Shown one piece after another: positions 33,757 to 41,380 of a DNA stretch of 41,380 nucleotides. Under the pieces are notes generated by a model, which was not told the DNA's origin, did not search any database, and was given only the letters and a program-made list of their open reading frames with translations. A program made the translations under genes and the position numbers. Origin of the DNA: an uncultured Granulosicoccaceae bacterium (GTDB lineage: Bacteria > Pseudomonadota > Gammaproteobacteria > Granulosicoccales > Granulosicoccaceae). Numbering within the stretch: position 1 is the stretch's first letter; every line of letters starts with the position of its first letter. The stretch lies in contig CALFCF010000019.1 of NCBI GenBank assembly GCA_937951345.1, positions 1-41,380 on the forward strand, in the 5' to 3' direction.

Positions 33757-34231
33757 AGTGCGATAGCTCGAGTGGAAAAGTGAATCGCGCGTTCTCATGT
33801 GTCGAGAGTACATCAATGACCAGGGTCCATGCACCTGTCATATTGAACAGCATGCCTTCGATCAGATATTCGCCATCATCAAGCTCACGGCTTATGACGG
33901 GTTTCGAAGGCAATCCGTGACCATGCGCTTCCATACCTCCGTCGATGGCTATTTTTGCATCACTGACTGGTTGGCCTTTGGCGTCTGATAGTTTGATCAC
34001 CCAATTGTGGTAATCGTTGAAAACTGGTTTACCCTGCTGCGGGAATACCTCGGCTGTTATCAAACCAGATTCAGAAACTTGTGACCACTGGTGTTTCCGC
34101 TTTGCACTGTCGTTATCTTCATGTTTGTGTGCTTGATGCTGCTCGTGTTGAACTGTTTCTTCAGCATGCAGGCTGCCGCAAAACATAGTAAGCAACGTCA
34201 GCAGTGTCAATGTTCTTATTGGATTGTTCAT
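33755..34231 (-). CDS. His-rich exported protein, FixH/YtkA-like domain
   Basis: 158 residues from ATG 34231 (MNNPIRTLTLLTLLTMFCGSLHA, a clear signal peptide); the longer reading from 34303 is leaderless. After cleavage comes HEQHQAHKHEDNDSAKRKH, a His-rich, probably metal-binding tail. The domain (about 55-155) resembles FixH/YtkA-like beta-sandwiches: GLITAEVFPQQGKPVFNDYHNWVIKLSDAKGQPVSDAKIAIDGGMEAHGHGL. The stop codon TAG overlaps the edge of the MITE, so the natural C-terminus may have been altered. Probable role in copper or electron-transfer handling beside the diheme peroxidase, inferred from context. Confidence 0.65.
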   Translation of the reverse strand: MNNPIRTLTLLTLLTMFCGSLHAEETVQHEQHQAHKHEDNDSAKRKHQWSQVSESGLITAEVFPQQGKPVFNDYHNWVIKLSDAKGQPVSDAKIAIDGGMEAHGHGLPSKPVISRELDDGEYLIEGMLFNMTGAWTLVIDVLSTHENARFTFPLELSH

Positions 34232-34285
34232 GATGTCTGTAGCTCTGAAGTCAGTATTAACTGAAGCCTTTTTCTCACTGTTATC

Positions 34286-34351
34286 TGCGTAAAATTTGCG
34301 CAACGTCTTAATTTGCGCAAAGTCTTACAATCATCTGCGCAAAGTCTTACA
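34286..34351 (+). repeat. Repeated TGCGCAAAGTCTTACA motif
   Basis: Copies begin at 34314 and 34336 (identical 16-mers), at 34297 (TGCGCAACGTCTTA) and a shorter TGCGTAAAATT at 34286. TTGCGCAA is itself a palindrome. The array lies 55-120 bp upstream of the start at 34231 on the minus strand, where operator or activator sites would be. Spacing rises 11, 17, 22 bp, so it is not a regular iteron. Confidence 0.55.
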
Positions 34352-34474
34352 GTCTGTTATCAACATTATTGCAGAAACAGAGATAAAAGTGGGCTCTGTT
34401 GAACCGTACACAGGTTTATCTGTATCACTGGGTTGTAATAGTGCGAGGGGTGTTATCAGTCAGGAAGTAATAGA

Positions 34475-35656
34475 TTATTTCAGTACTGGCAATTCGCGTG
34501 CTGCCCGCGTTGTCAGTACCTGTGCGCCGTTTGATGTTACTACGATATCTTCTTCATGTACCATCATCAGGCCGTCGCCGTAATTTAGTGAGGGTTCGAT
34601 GGTTAGCACCATATTTTCCTCTAGCACTGTGTTATCGAATGGCGCATGTGACGGTTGTTCTGTTAGTTGCATGCCAAGTCCATGGCCGAGGCGTCCTATA
34701 TTGCCACCACTGTTGTCTAATTCGGAAAGTACTGTCGTCATGACCTTATGAAGCTGCGCGCAGGTGTTGCCGGGTATTGCCGCTTCTATGCCGGCCTGTG
34801 TTGCCCGCCACAATACGTCATAAGCGTATTGCGCAGTATTGTCAGGTTCTCCGATGGCCCAGTTACGATCAAAGTCGCAATAGTATCCATCCCAGGAACA
34901 ACCCGTATCCATCATTAAAATGTCGCCGTTTTGCAGTGGTTGGCGTGATGGCGGGGAAATAACATCAGCGTATCCGCCGGGTGCAGCTGCGCCGACAAGA
35001 TAAGGCGCATCATCTGCGCCGAGGCTAATAGCCGTACGACGAAACTCGCGAAAGACTTCTTCTAAAGGCATTCCAGCTGAAACAAATTCCGGTACCTGTG
35101 CGAATGCCTGTGATCCAATGTTGCAGATGTGCTGTAGTTTTTTTATTTCCACAGGTGATTTCACCATACGCAATTTTTGAATCATTCGGGTTGCGTCATA
35201 GATGCTGAGTCCTGGCAACGCGCGCTGTAAGCGCTCCCAGTCTCCGAGAGGCATGCGTAGTTGCGTCTCATGACCTTTCATAATCCCCAGACGCTCATTA
35301 CGGGCAGATAAAGGCGACAACAGTTCGGTCAACAAGCCGATACCATCATCGTCAGGTGCCGGCGCGTGCCACGTGCGAATATCATCTATCCACGTCTGGC
35401 GCATCAGCGCGGCACCAATTTCCGGTATGACTGCAACAGGTTTGCCTTGCAGTGGAATAAAAACGAACCAGGGACGGGTCGGACTTTGCCAGAAGAGTGT
35501 GTGAAAGCCGGTGAAGTAGCGCACCTCGGGTTCTGTCATCAATAACAAACCGGCAACACCAGCGATAGACATCTGCTGTTGTGCCTTTTTGGTACGCGTT
35601 GCAAATTCGGTGTCAGAAAATCCGCGTACAGGTAGATCTGTGTGTTCGTTGTTCAT
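34475..35656 (-). CDS. M24-family metallopeptidase (Xaa-Pro aminopeptidase-like)
   Basis: 393 residues, the usual two-domain size. The pita-bread domain carries all five metal ligands: Asp250 (MMDTGCSWDG), Asp261 (CDFDRNW), His325 (GHGLGMQ), Glu354 (LTIEPS) and Glu369 (HEEDIVVT). The N-terminal domain (about 1-160) includes LLMTEPEVRYFTGFHTLFWQ, typical of the creatinase/prolidase group. It may cleave Xaa-Pro peptides, or act on a related non-peptide substrate, since M24 members have diverse activities. It lies 90 bp downstream of the SHMT-like gene, same strand, and may be co-transcribed. Confidence 0.85.
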   Translation of the reverse strand: MNNEHTDLPVRGFSDTEFATRTKKAQQQMSIAGVAGLLLMTEPEVRYFTGFHTLFWQSPTRPWFVFIPLQGKPVAVIPEIGAALMRQTWIDDIRTWHAPAPDDDGIGLLTELLSPLSARNERLGIMKGHETQLRMPLGDWERLQRALPGLSIYDATRMIQKLRMVKSPVEIKKLQHICNIGSQAFAQVPEFVSAGMPLEEVFREFRRTAISLGADDAPYLVGAAAPGGYADVISPPSRQPLQNGDILMMDTGCSWDGYYCDFDRNWAIGEPDNTAQYAYDVLWRATQAGIEAAIPGNTCAQLHKVMTTVLSELDNSGGNIGRLGHGLGMQLTEQPSHAPFDNTVLEENMVLTIEPSLNYGDGLMMVHEEDIVVTSNGAQVLTTRAARELPVLK

Positions 35657-35746
35657 CGAATAAGCGGATACTGTTGTCCGGTGTCAAAGTTGAGTTGTTT
35701 GATCAGAGTTATATCAAACCAAACACACGATACAGAGTCATTAGAT

Positions 35747-37063
35747 TTAGTTGATAAAGTGAATGGTATCGAATTGTTTGCGCCACTCGCTAACTTCAGG
35801 GTTAAGTTGAGCTGGATTATCGATTTTAAGGGCTGTGGCAATCAGATCGGACATTCGTGATGCGTGTTCAGGGAGTACACCGCAGCGGGCAAGTTCCGGT
35901 GTACCGATTCGAAGACCATTGAGATCGCCTTCAACCGTGGCTATGGGCAAACCAATACCGCAGGCGAGAAACCCTGATTGTCTCAGTTTCTTAGCCGCCT
36001 GTTGGCCTCCGTTAAACGGCGCTGCAATTACCGCGAACTGGTGAGATTGCGTATGACCTTTATCGCGTGCAAACACATCGATGTCATTTGTTTGCAAACC
36101 GCCGGCAAGTGAAGCAGCCAGCTCGATCATTGTTTGCGCGTAGGCAGCGCCGTGTGTACGCCAGTCCAGCATGGTTATAGCCAGCGCTGCACAGCGCGAC
36201 ACATCAAAGTTTGCAGTCATACCCGGAAAAGCAATAGCATCCAAACGTTCAGCTATTGCTGCTTCATTAGTGACGATTAAACCACCCGGTGGACCAGCCA
36301 GACTTTTATAGGTGCTCATAGTCATCAGATGCGCGCCCTGGTGCAGTGGATTCTGCCAGGCTTTACCGGCAATGATTCCGCATTGATGCGCTGCATCAAA
36401 TAACAGATAAGCGCCAACACTATCTGCAATGCGCCTGATGTCGGCGACCGGATGTTCAAACAGATTGAGACTGCCGCCAATTGTGATGAGGCGCGGTTTT
36501 ATACGTTTAGCTAAATCTTCCAATGCATTGATATCGATGGTGTATCCGTCAGCATCAGCGGGTGCTTCAACAATGTTCAGTCCGTACAAGCCGGCGCAGC
36601 CTTCGGGATGATGAGTAACATGCCCGCCAATGGAGGCTGGTGGTACGATGATCGTATCGCCAGGTTTGCATAGCGCCATAAAGCCATACAGGTTCGCAAT
36701 AGCACCCGAAGGTACGCGCAGTTCTACATAGTTAGCATCAAAAACTTCGGCGCACAGTGACGCTGCGATTACTTCGATCTCTTCCAGTGCTTCTAGGCCG
36801 GTTTCGTATTTATCACCCGGGTAACCAAGAGACGCGCGCGAGCCCATACCGGCAGACAGCATGGCCTCGGCGCGAGGGTTCATCAGATTGGATGCGGGGT
36901 TCAGATTAAAACATCGACTTTCGTGAATGTCCCTGTTCTGCTGGACAAGTTCGTCGATGCGATTATTGGTTGTTTCAGTATTTTGGGAGCCGGTATTGGC
37001 TGCATAAGCCTGAATCAGCTTTTGGCTGTTCTCAGGTACCCAATCGCGGTGTGCAAGTGTCAT
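35747..37063 (-). CDS. Divergent SHMT-like PLP-dependent enzyme
   Basis: 438 residues, fold-type I. It aligns with serine hydroxymethyltransferase: NLNPASNLMNPRAEAMLSAGMGSRASLGYPGDKYETG (about 54-89), VPSGAIANLYGFMALCKPGDTI, GGHVTHH (147-152), FDAAHQCGIIAG (Asp223, His226) and the PLP lysine Lys253. In true GlyA the lysine lies in TTHKTLRGPRGG; here it is STYKSLAGPPGG, and the NKYAEGYPG segment is altered to SRASLGYPG. So it is probably not housekeeping GlyA but a paralogue, perhaps acting on another beta-hydroxy or alpha-methyl amino acid. Gene order with the M24 peptidase suggests amino-acid catabolism. Confidence 0.75.
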   Translation of the reverse strand: MTLAHRDWVPENSQKLIQAYAANTGSQNTETTNNRIDELVQQNRDIHESRCFNLNPASNLMNPRAEAMLSAGMGSRASLGYPGDKYETGLEALEEIEVIAASLCAEVFDANYVELRVPSGAIANLYGFMALCKPGDTIIVPPASIGGHVTHHPEGCAGLYGLNIVEAPADADGYTIDINALEDLAKRIKPRLITIGGSLNLFEHPVADIRRIADSVGAYLLFDAAHQCGIIAGKAWQNPLHQGAHLMTMSTYKSLAGPPGGLIVTNEAAIAERLDAIAFPGMTANFDVSRCAALAITMLDWRTHGAAYAQTMIELAASLAGGLQTNDIDVFARDKGHTQSHQFAVIAAPFNGGQQAAKKLRQSGFLACGIGLPIATVEGDLNGLRIGTPELARCGVLPEHASRMSDLIATALKIDNPAQLNPEVSEWRKQFDTIHFIN

Positions 37064-37122
37064 CGATTTTTCTTTGGTTTGTTAAAGTGTGAGATGAAAG
37101 ACGAATTCGAATTAAATCCAAC

Positions 37123-37167
37123 GGATCTGCGTTACTGGGATCTGTGTTACTGGGATCTGCGTTACTG
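37123..37167. repeat. Three 15-bp tandem repeats in the SHMT-like gene leader
   Basis: GGATCTGCGTTACTG, GGATCTGTGTTACTG, GGATCTGCGTTACTG at 37123, 37138 and 37153. They fall between xseB and the SHMT-like gene, 60-105 bp upstream of the latter's start. On the plus strand they also lie in a 24-codon frame (37094-37168) that would give repeated WDLRY units; there is no good ribosome binding site, so I treat it as a repeat. Confidence 0.75.
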
Positions 37168-37184
37168 ATATCGCAGCCGATTTT

Positions 37185-37424
37185 TCAATCATCACGATTG
37201 TCCAGTTCCTTCAGCATCTTTTCGACCGCTTCAATACGCTCGATGCAGGCCGCATAGGCTTTCGTGCCTTGCTCGACCATTGGTAGAATCGCATCGACGT
37301 CGGGCGTTTCCTGGTTAGCTAGAAACTCTGCTGCTTCCTGCAACTTGGTGTAATTTTTAAGATATTGCGAAGTTGATTGTGCTTTGTCTTCAACCTTGTC
37401 GCTGTCTGATTTACTTTTGCTCAT
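37185..37424 (-). CDS. xseB: Exodeoxyribonuclease VII small subunit
   Basis: 79 residues from ATG 37424; a reading from 37436 adds four. XseB is a short helical protein, and [50 protein letters not shown] matches its two-helix pattern (the family's LExGxLxLExxLxxYExGxxLxxxCxxxLxxAE). The opening 25 residues are charged and flexible. It lies 30 bp after xseA, which confirms the call. Together they form the nuclease that degrades single-stranded DNA. Confidence 0.85.
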   Translation of the reverse strand: MSKSKSDSDKVEDKAQSTSQYLKNYTKLQEAAEFLANQETPDVDAILPMVEQGTKAYAACIERIEAVEKMLKELDNRDD

Positions 37425-37466
37425 GATCTGACTCACTCTCGAGTACTGAATTAATTTGATCGCTGA

Positions 37467-39122
37467 TTAGTTTGCGTCAGCGTCAGTTTTCATATCGGTT
37501 GCCGCATCGGTTGTTGCATCGGCTATCACATCGTTTTTTACATCAATTACGTCTGCTTGTGCCGTGCCGTCACGCATGCTGATAAAGATTTGCTGTTCAT
37601 TCTTTAGTGCTGTTGCCGATGTTATCGGAGTTCCTTTTTGTGAAAAGAGCAGTGAAAATCCGCGTTTCAATACATTGGTTGGATTCAGGTGCTCAATAGT
37701 CACCGCATATTTGTCAACTTGATTGCGCGCCCGGGTAAGGTTCGCTTCAATCCGGTAGATAAGCATGTTTCTGGCGGAATCGAGACTATGCCGCGAACCT
37801 GTGAGCGCATCCCGGGCATTGGTTTCAAGCTGTCGATACTGTGTGGCTGTCTGATACCGACATTGCTCCAGTTGGCTGCGCGCATTTTGTAAAACGCTCG
37901 AATTCAGATTTCCGATGCGATTAGTTGCTGCAGTGAGTGTTGCTTGTGCATCACTGCATATTGCTGTGTATCTGCGTTCTGATTGCTGTCTTGCGTGTTG
38001 CAGATACTGGATTGGCGTTGTACGGATTGTTCGATTTAATTCAAAGACACTACGCTGAGCTTGATTTAGCGATTCATTGGCTTGTCGCAGAATACGGTCA
38101 TTCAACGATTTGCAGTCGCGTTGCGCGTTCTCCAGCAGCAGTCGCGTTTGATTGTAAATTTGCAGATAATTGCGTCCAGCACCTCTGGCGTTATCAATTA
38201 TCGCGCTCAGAAGGTGGGCTATCACCAGTGATGGGGTGGCAAATGTGCGATTGGCAAGTTCATCCAGTATGGTGCTGTCGCGTTCATGACCGATACCCAC
38301 AAATACCGGTATCGGTGCGCGGCAAACACCACGTGCAATTTTTATTTTATTAAGTTCGTACAGTCCGGCTTTGTCCCCGCCTCCCCGGATGATAACTATG
38401 ACGTCAAAATTTTTCTTGTTGTTGTCTTTTATCACCTGTTGCATTGCTGCTATCAGACTGTCAGCATTTTTTTCGCTTTGAAACAATGCTTCATAGTACG
38501 AGAAACTGCATAGATTATTTTTTTGCAGTAAATCAGCTTGTGATCGAAAGTCTCCGAGTCCGGCCGCGTCGCGAGGTGCAATTACTGCAACACTGGTGAA
38601 GTCCTGCGGTTCGGATAGATTTCTGTTTAGATCAACTTCATTGAGTGTTTGTAAGCGTTGTCTTATCTGATTTAGTCGTGCTTCCATGTCACCCAGCGAG
38701 AAGACTGGATCGAATTCCCTGACATTAAGGCGTAACCCATATTCCGCGTGATAGGCAACATCTACACGTATCAGGATTTTCAGGCCCTTTTGTAGTTTGG
38801 TACCTGATGCGCTTTCGAATGCCGCAACGATATTCGCCTGGCTTTGCCAGATCATCGCTGTAGCTTTCGCCTTATTGCCACCCTCGTAGCTGGATAGTTC
38901 AATTGCCCAATAACGATTGTGGCGCACATTAAGAATTTCCGCACGCACCCAGTAGGTGGCCGGCAACGCTGTGCGAACCGCATCGTCAACCTCTGTCAGC
39001 AATTGATGCAATGACAGCGAAGAATTCAGGTTTTCTGCAGCGGGTTCGGACACGATGACTGTAAGCCGATTGACTTTAGTGTTTAAACCATGATCGCAAA
39101 TTCGCTCAAAGATTGCGACCAC
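37467..39122 (-). CDS. xseA: Exodeoxyribonuclease VII large subunit
   Basis: 551 residues from GTG 39122 (an in-frame GTG at 39053 is an alternative); E. coli has 456. The N-terminal OB-fold (about 33-135) reads LSLHQLLTEVDDAVRTALPATYWVRAEILNVRHNRYWAIEL. The catalytic domain has VAVIAPRDAAGLGDF, FDVIVIIRGGGDKAGLYELNKIKIARGV and PVFVGIGHERDSTILDELANRTFATPS, matching the GRGGG and GHETD motifs, though more divergent than most. A long coiled-coil part (about 310-470) follows, as in the family. The extra length is a low-complexity tail rich in Asp, Ala and Thr (last 35 residues). xseB follows immediately. Confidence 0.88.
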   Translation of the reverse strand: MVAIFERICDHGLNTKVNRLTVIVSEPAAENLNSSLSLHQLLTEVDDAVRTALPATYWVRAEILNVRHNRYWAIELSSYEGGNKAKATAMIWQSQANIVAAFESASGTKLQKGLKILIRVDVAYHAEYGLRLNVREFDPVFSLGDMEARLNQIRQRLQTLNEVDLNRNLSEPQDFTSVAVIAPRDAAGLGDFRSQADLLQKNNLCSFSYYEALFQSEKNADSLIAAMQQVIKDNNKKNFDVIVIIRGGGDKAGLYELNKIKIARGVCRAPIPVFVGIGHERDSTILDELANRTFATPSLVIAHLLSAIIDNARGAGRNYLQIYNQTRLLLENAQRDCKSLNDRILRQANESLNQAQRSVFELNRTIRTTPIQYLQHARQQSERRYTAICSDAQATLTAATNRIGNLNSSVLQNARSQLEQCRYQTATQYRQLETNARDALTGSRHSLDSARNMLIYRIEANLTRARNQVDKYAVTIEHLNPTNVLKRGFSLLFSQKGTPITSATALKNEQQIFISMRDGTAQADVIDVKNDVIADATTDAATDMKTDADAN

Positions 39123-39190
39123 AGATAGCCATATGACCGCGGGACTTATAGAATGAACAGATACAGTCGCAATTATTGAAGGAACACATC

Positions 39191-40216
39191 GTGTCTAAAG
39201 ACCCGCTATCGGAAACATCAGTCCCATCAGCGTCAGCGGAGTCATCGGATGCGTTTGCGCGACGCTGGAACTATCGTCCACCTGTGCCAATCCGGACGTC
39301 GCCTTTCTTCGCTCTTCCGCCCAGCCCTGTTGAATGCGTTAAATGGTTTGCAGATCGATGGTTCAAGTTTGCCGAGAACACCATATTGATTGTGCTGGCA
39401 ACGCTGGTCTGGTTTTTCTTTCAGCCGCCATTGTCCGAAACCAGGGAATGGGCAGTCGGCTGGGTTCTGGAAATCTACGTACGTAACTTTATTCTGTTGT
39501 CGTTGGTCGCTGGTGGCTTGCATTTGTTTTTCTACCGCTGGAAAAAGCAGGGAAGCAAATTGCAATACGATAGCCGTGAATTGGTTTCGTCAGGAAGGTT
39601 GTTTACGTTTGGTGGCCAGGTTCGTGACAATATGTTCTGGTCTCTGGCCAGCGGTGTAGCGTTTTGGACAGCTTATGAGTGTTGTATGTTCTGGGCGATG
39701 GCCAATGGCTATATTCCGCAAATGCACCCATCGGAGCATCCTGTGCGTTTCGTGTTGCTGCTTGTATTCACACCTGTAATTATTTCTTTTCATTTCTATT
39801 GGATACACCGTTTAATTCATATTCCGTTTTTGTATAAACACGTTCATTCACTTCATCACCGAAATACTAACGTAGGTCCCTGGTCGGGTTTGTCGATGCA
39901 TCCGGTTGAGCATTTATTGTTTTTCTCTTCGGTGCTTGTTCATTGTCTGATTGCTGCACACCCGATACACATATTGTTTCATATGCAACACCAGGCTTTG
40001 ACAGCAGCAACATCACATGCCGGATTTGAGGGATTGTATGTTCGCAAAAAAAATCGCCTCGCACTGGGTACGTTTCATCATCAGATGCATCATCGATTTT
40101 GCGATTGCAATTACGGTAATCTGGAGGTGCCGTGGGACAAGTGGTTTGGTTCGTTTCACAACGGCACAGAGTCGTCACATCAGGATTTTCTAGCAAATCG
40201 TCGACGATCATCCTGA
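39191..40216 (+). CDS. Sterol desaturase/fatty acid hydroxylase family membrane protein
   Basis: 341 residues from GTG 39191, preceded by AAGGAA at a good distance; an in-frame TTG at 39176 is less likely. Several hydrophobic segments (about 60-85, 95-115, 150-175, 190-215). The diiron histidine motifs of the family are present: HRLIH (HxxxH), HSLHH (HxxHH) and HHQMHHRF near the C-terminus. Members hydroxylate or desaturate membrane lipids such as sterols, carotenoids or ornithine lipids; the substrate is unknown. It is divergent from xseA by about 68 bp. Confidence 0.85.
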   Translation: MSKDPLSETSVPSASAESSDAFARRWNYRPPVPIRTSPFFALPPSPVECVKWFADRWFKFAENTILIVLATLVWFFFQPPLSETREWAVGWVLEIYVRNFILLSLVAGGLHLFFYRWKKQGSKLQYDSRELVSSGRLFTFGGQVRDNMFWSLASGVAFWTAYECCMFWAMANGYIPQMHPSEHPVRFVLLLVFTPVIISFHFYWIHRLIHIPFLYKHVHSLHHRNTNVGPWSGLSMHPVEHLLFFSSVLVHCLIAAHPIHILFHMQHQALTAATSHAGFEGLYVRKKNRLALGTFHHQMHHRFCDCNYGNLEVPWDKWFGSFHNGTESSHQDFLANRRRSS

Positions 40217-40427
40217 TACTGCAATATCGTAATAAGGCGGAGATTTGCATTATTTTGACGCGCTACAGGCCTATTTTGGGGCAGATGTAACACTTGGTGG
40301 CCGCAATTGCGATGCATGTTTTCTGCTGATGTGACATCATGGTCTTCAACGTGAAGTCGATCTTAAACACGGCTCGCGTCACAACAAGTATTAGTAAAAT
40401 TTTAATCTCGAATATGGGGAGGTGTTA

Positions 40428-41380
40428 ATGAGCATCAAGAAGTTATCTACAGCAGCTGGTATCGGCGCACTCATGACAGTTGGTGGAGTTGCACAGGCAG
40501 CAGATGTTGTTATTGGTGTACCAAACTGGCCATCTGTGTTGGCTACAGCGCATGTATTGAAAGGTGCATTAGAAGAAAATCTCGGCCTTGAAGTTGAGCT
40601 TCAAAATGGTACGAACCCGGTTGTGTTTGAGGCAATGGATTCCGGCGCTATGCACGTACACCCGGAAGTATGGCTGCCGAACCAGGTAAACCTTGAAGCC
40701 AAGTACGTCAAAGACAAAGGTACAGTCAAGCAGAACCCGAATGGTGTTGCTGGTGACCAGGGCATGTGTGTCACTAAAGGTACTGCCGAGCGCACGGGTA
40801 TTGTTAACCTGTCTGATTTGTCTGACCCTGATATGGCCAAAAACTTCGATACTGACGGCGACGGTAAAGGCGAAGTCTGGATAGGTGCTGCAGGTTGGGC
40901 ATCAACCAATGTTGAAAAAATCCGTGCCAAGTCTTACGGTTATTCTGAAACCATGCAGTTGAAAGAAATGGATGAGACATTGGCATTGGCAGAAGTAGAT
41001 AACGCTGTTTCTGCTGACGGCAACATTGTCTTTTTCTGCTACACACCGCATCACATGTTCGCGCTGCACGAGCTGGTTCAACTAACCGAACCTGCATACG
41101 ACGACAGCAAGTGGACTGTTATCCAGCCGACTGATGATCCAGAGTGGCTTGAGAAATCCGAAGCTGCTGTTGCTTGGAACACTGCGTTTCTGCACATTCA
41201 CTACGCAGCGTCACTTGAAGACTCTCAACCGGAAGCGGCAAAAATGCTGTCTCAGGTCAAGTTGGACACCGATGTTGTGTCAGCAATGACCTATGCACTG
41301 GTTGTTGAAAAGCAGGATCCAGCAGAGTTCGCCAAGAAATGGCTTGCTGATAATGCTGAACTGGTTGACAGCTGGCTCAA
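40428..41380 (+). CDS. Glycine betaine/proline-type ABC substrate-binding protein (partial)
   Basis: 317 residues to the window edge with no stop. Start ATG 40428 has a near-perfect ribosome binding site GGGGAGGTG eight bases upstream. Signal peptide MSIKKLSTAAGIGALMTVGG then VAQA, cleaved before ADVVIGVPNWPSV. The body fits the OpuAC/ProX domain that binds betaine-type quaternary amines: FEAMDSGAMHVHPEVWLPNQ, GMCVTKGTAERTGIVNLSDLSD and EVWIGAAGWASTNVEKIRAKSYGYSE. NIVFFCYTPHHMFALHELVQL is also typical. The upstream 211 bp carries no gene. Permease and ATPase are expected to follow beyond the window. Confidence 0.88.
   Translation, partial: MSIKKLSTAAGIGALMTVGGVAQAADVVIGVPNWPSVLATAHVLKGALEENLGLEVELQNGTNPVVFEAMDSGAMHVHPEVWLPNQVNLEAKYVKDKGTVKQNPNGVAGDQGMCVTKGTAERTGIVNLSDLSDPDMAKNFDTDGDGKGEVWIGAAGWASTNVEKIRAKSYGYSETMQLKEMDETLALAEVDNAVSADGNIVFFCYTPHHMFALHELVQLTEPAYDDSKWTVIQPTDDPEWLEKSEAAVAWNTAFLHIHYAASLEDSQPEAAKMLSQVKLDTDVVSAMTYALVVEKQDPAEFAKKWLADNAELVDSWL

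Noticed and set aside
33583-33834. 83-codon minus-strand frame over the MITE
   Set aside because: Reading frame created by the MITE and antisense of its repeats; not a gene.
34286-34351. CRISPR array
   Set aside because: The units are too close (11-22 bp), with no spacer-sized unique sequence and no cas genes.
34475-35656. DddP (DMSP lyase) as the M24 protein
   Set aside because: DddP is also M24, but the N-terminal sequence and the spacing seen here look like ordinary Xaa-Pro peptidase relatives.
35747-37063. Housekeeping GlyA
   Set aside because: The active-site lysine context and the N-terminal motif differ too much from canonical SHMT.
36923-37168. 81-codon plus-strand frame ending in WDLRY repeats
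   Set aside because: Mostly antisense to the SHMT-like gene; the repeat end is explained by the 15-bp tandem repeat.

Overview
The window looks like chromosomal DNA of a marine-type gammaproteobacterium. The basis is the ubiJ-ubiB pair, an XseA/XseB pair, a proofreading-type PolA, a DUF6502/lipoprotein pair, a REP-associated (RAYT-like) HUH transposase and integron-type gene cassettes. I cannot assign a genus. Codon use is uniform and moderate in GC, but the cassette region around 18.6-22.6 kb is visibly more AT-rich in places. I see no rRNA, tRNA or CRISPR array.

Layout. 1-4.7 kb: a strongly folded non-coding segment, then ubiJ and ubiB (ubiquinone biosynthesis) and uvrD (repair helicase). 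5.3-12.4 kb: an alkaline-phosphatase-superfamily protein, a BtuF-like protein with no signal peptide, a small flavodoxin-fold protein, a DUF6502 regulator-like gene with a lipoprotein, a small secreted protein, riboflavin synthase and a LOG-family nucleotide phosphoribohydrolase. 12.6-15.3 kb: polA. 15.4-18.5 kb: a tight four-gene operon with an Fe/2-oxoglutarate dioxygenase, an SBP56/methanethiol-oxidase-family protein, a [2Fe-2S] ferredoxin and a CoA-binding protein.

18.6-22.6 kb is the accessory region. A RAYT-like element (about 18806-20203) sits beside an internally deleted non-autonomous copy of itself (20814-20953). Both lie in or next to a stretch of cassettes bounded by attC-like folded sites. 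The cassettes carry a zinc-ribbon protein, an unknown exported protein and a ParE/RelE-type toxin-antitoxin pair. No integrase gene is in the window, so this resembles a cluster of attC sites lacking an integrase, or a piece of a larger chromosomal integron.

23-32.3 kb: csaA, an exported HExxH metallopeptidase, a CocE/NonD-type hydrolase and a complete dipeptide-type ABC importer (binding protein divergent from two permeases and a fused double ATPase), followed by the N-terminal stump of a hydantoinase/oxoprolinase. 32.3-34.4 kb: a diheme peroxidase (MauG/CCP family) and a His-rich exported protein, separated by a 139-bp MITE that supplies part of the upstream gene's stop codon, with repeated TGCGCAA motifs upstream. 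34.5-41.4 kb: an M24 peptidase, a divergent SHMT-like PLP enzyme, xseB and xseA, a sterol-desaturase-family membrane protein and the start of a glycine-betaine-type binding protein cut by the window end.

How the genes may work together: the best candidate for an under-described system is the four-gene SBP56 operon, in which a cytoplasmic SBP56 appears to have its own electron carrier. The second is the RAYT element with its deleted derivative and REP-like folds inside a cassette array. The CocE hydrolase, peptide importer, M24 peptidase and hydantoinase remnant suggest uptake and breakdown of peptides or amide-bonded compounds. All functions come from reading motifs and remembered family features; no database search was run.
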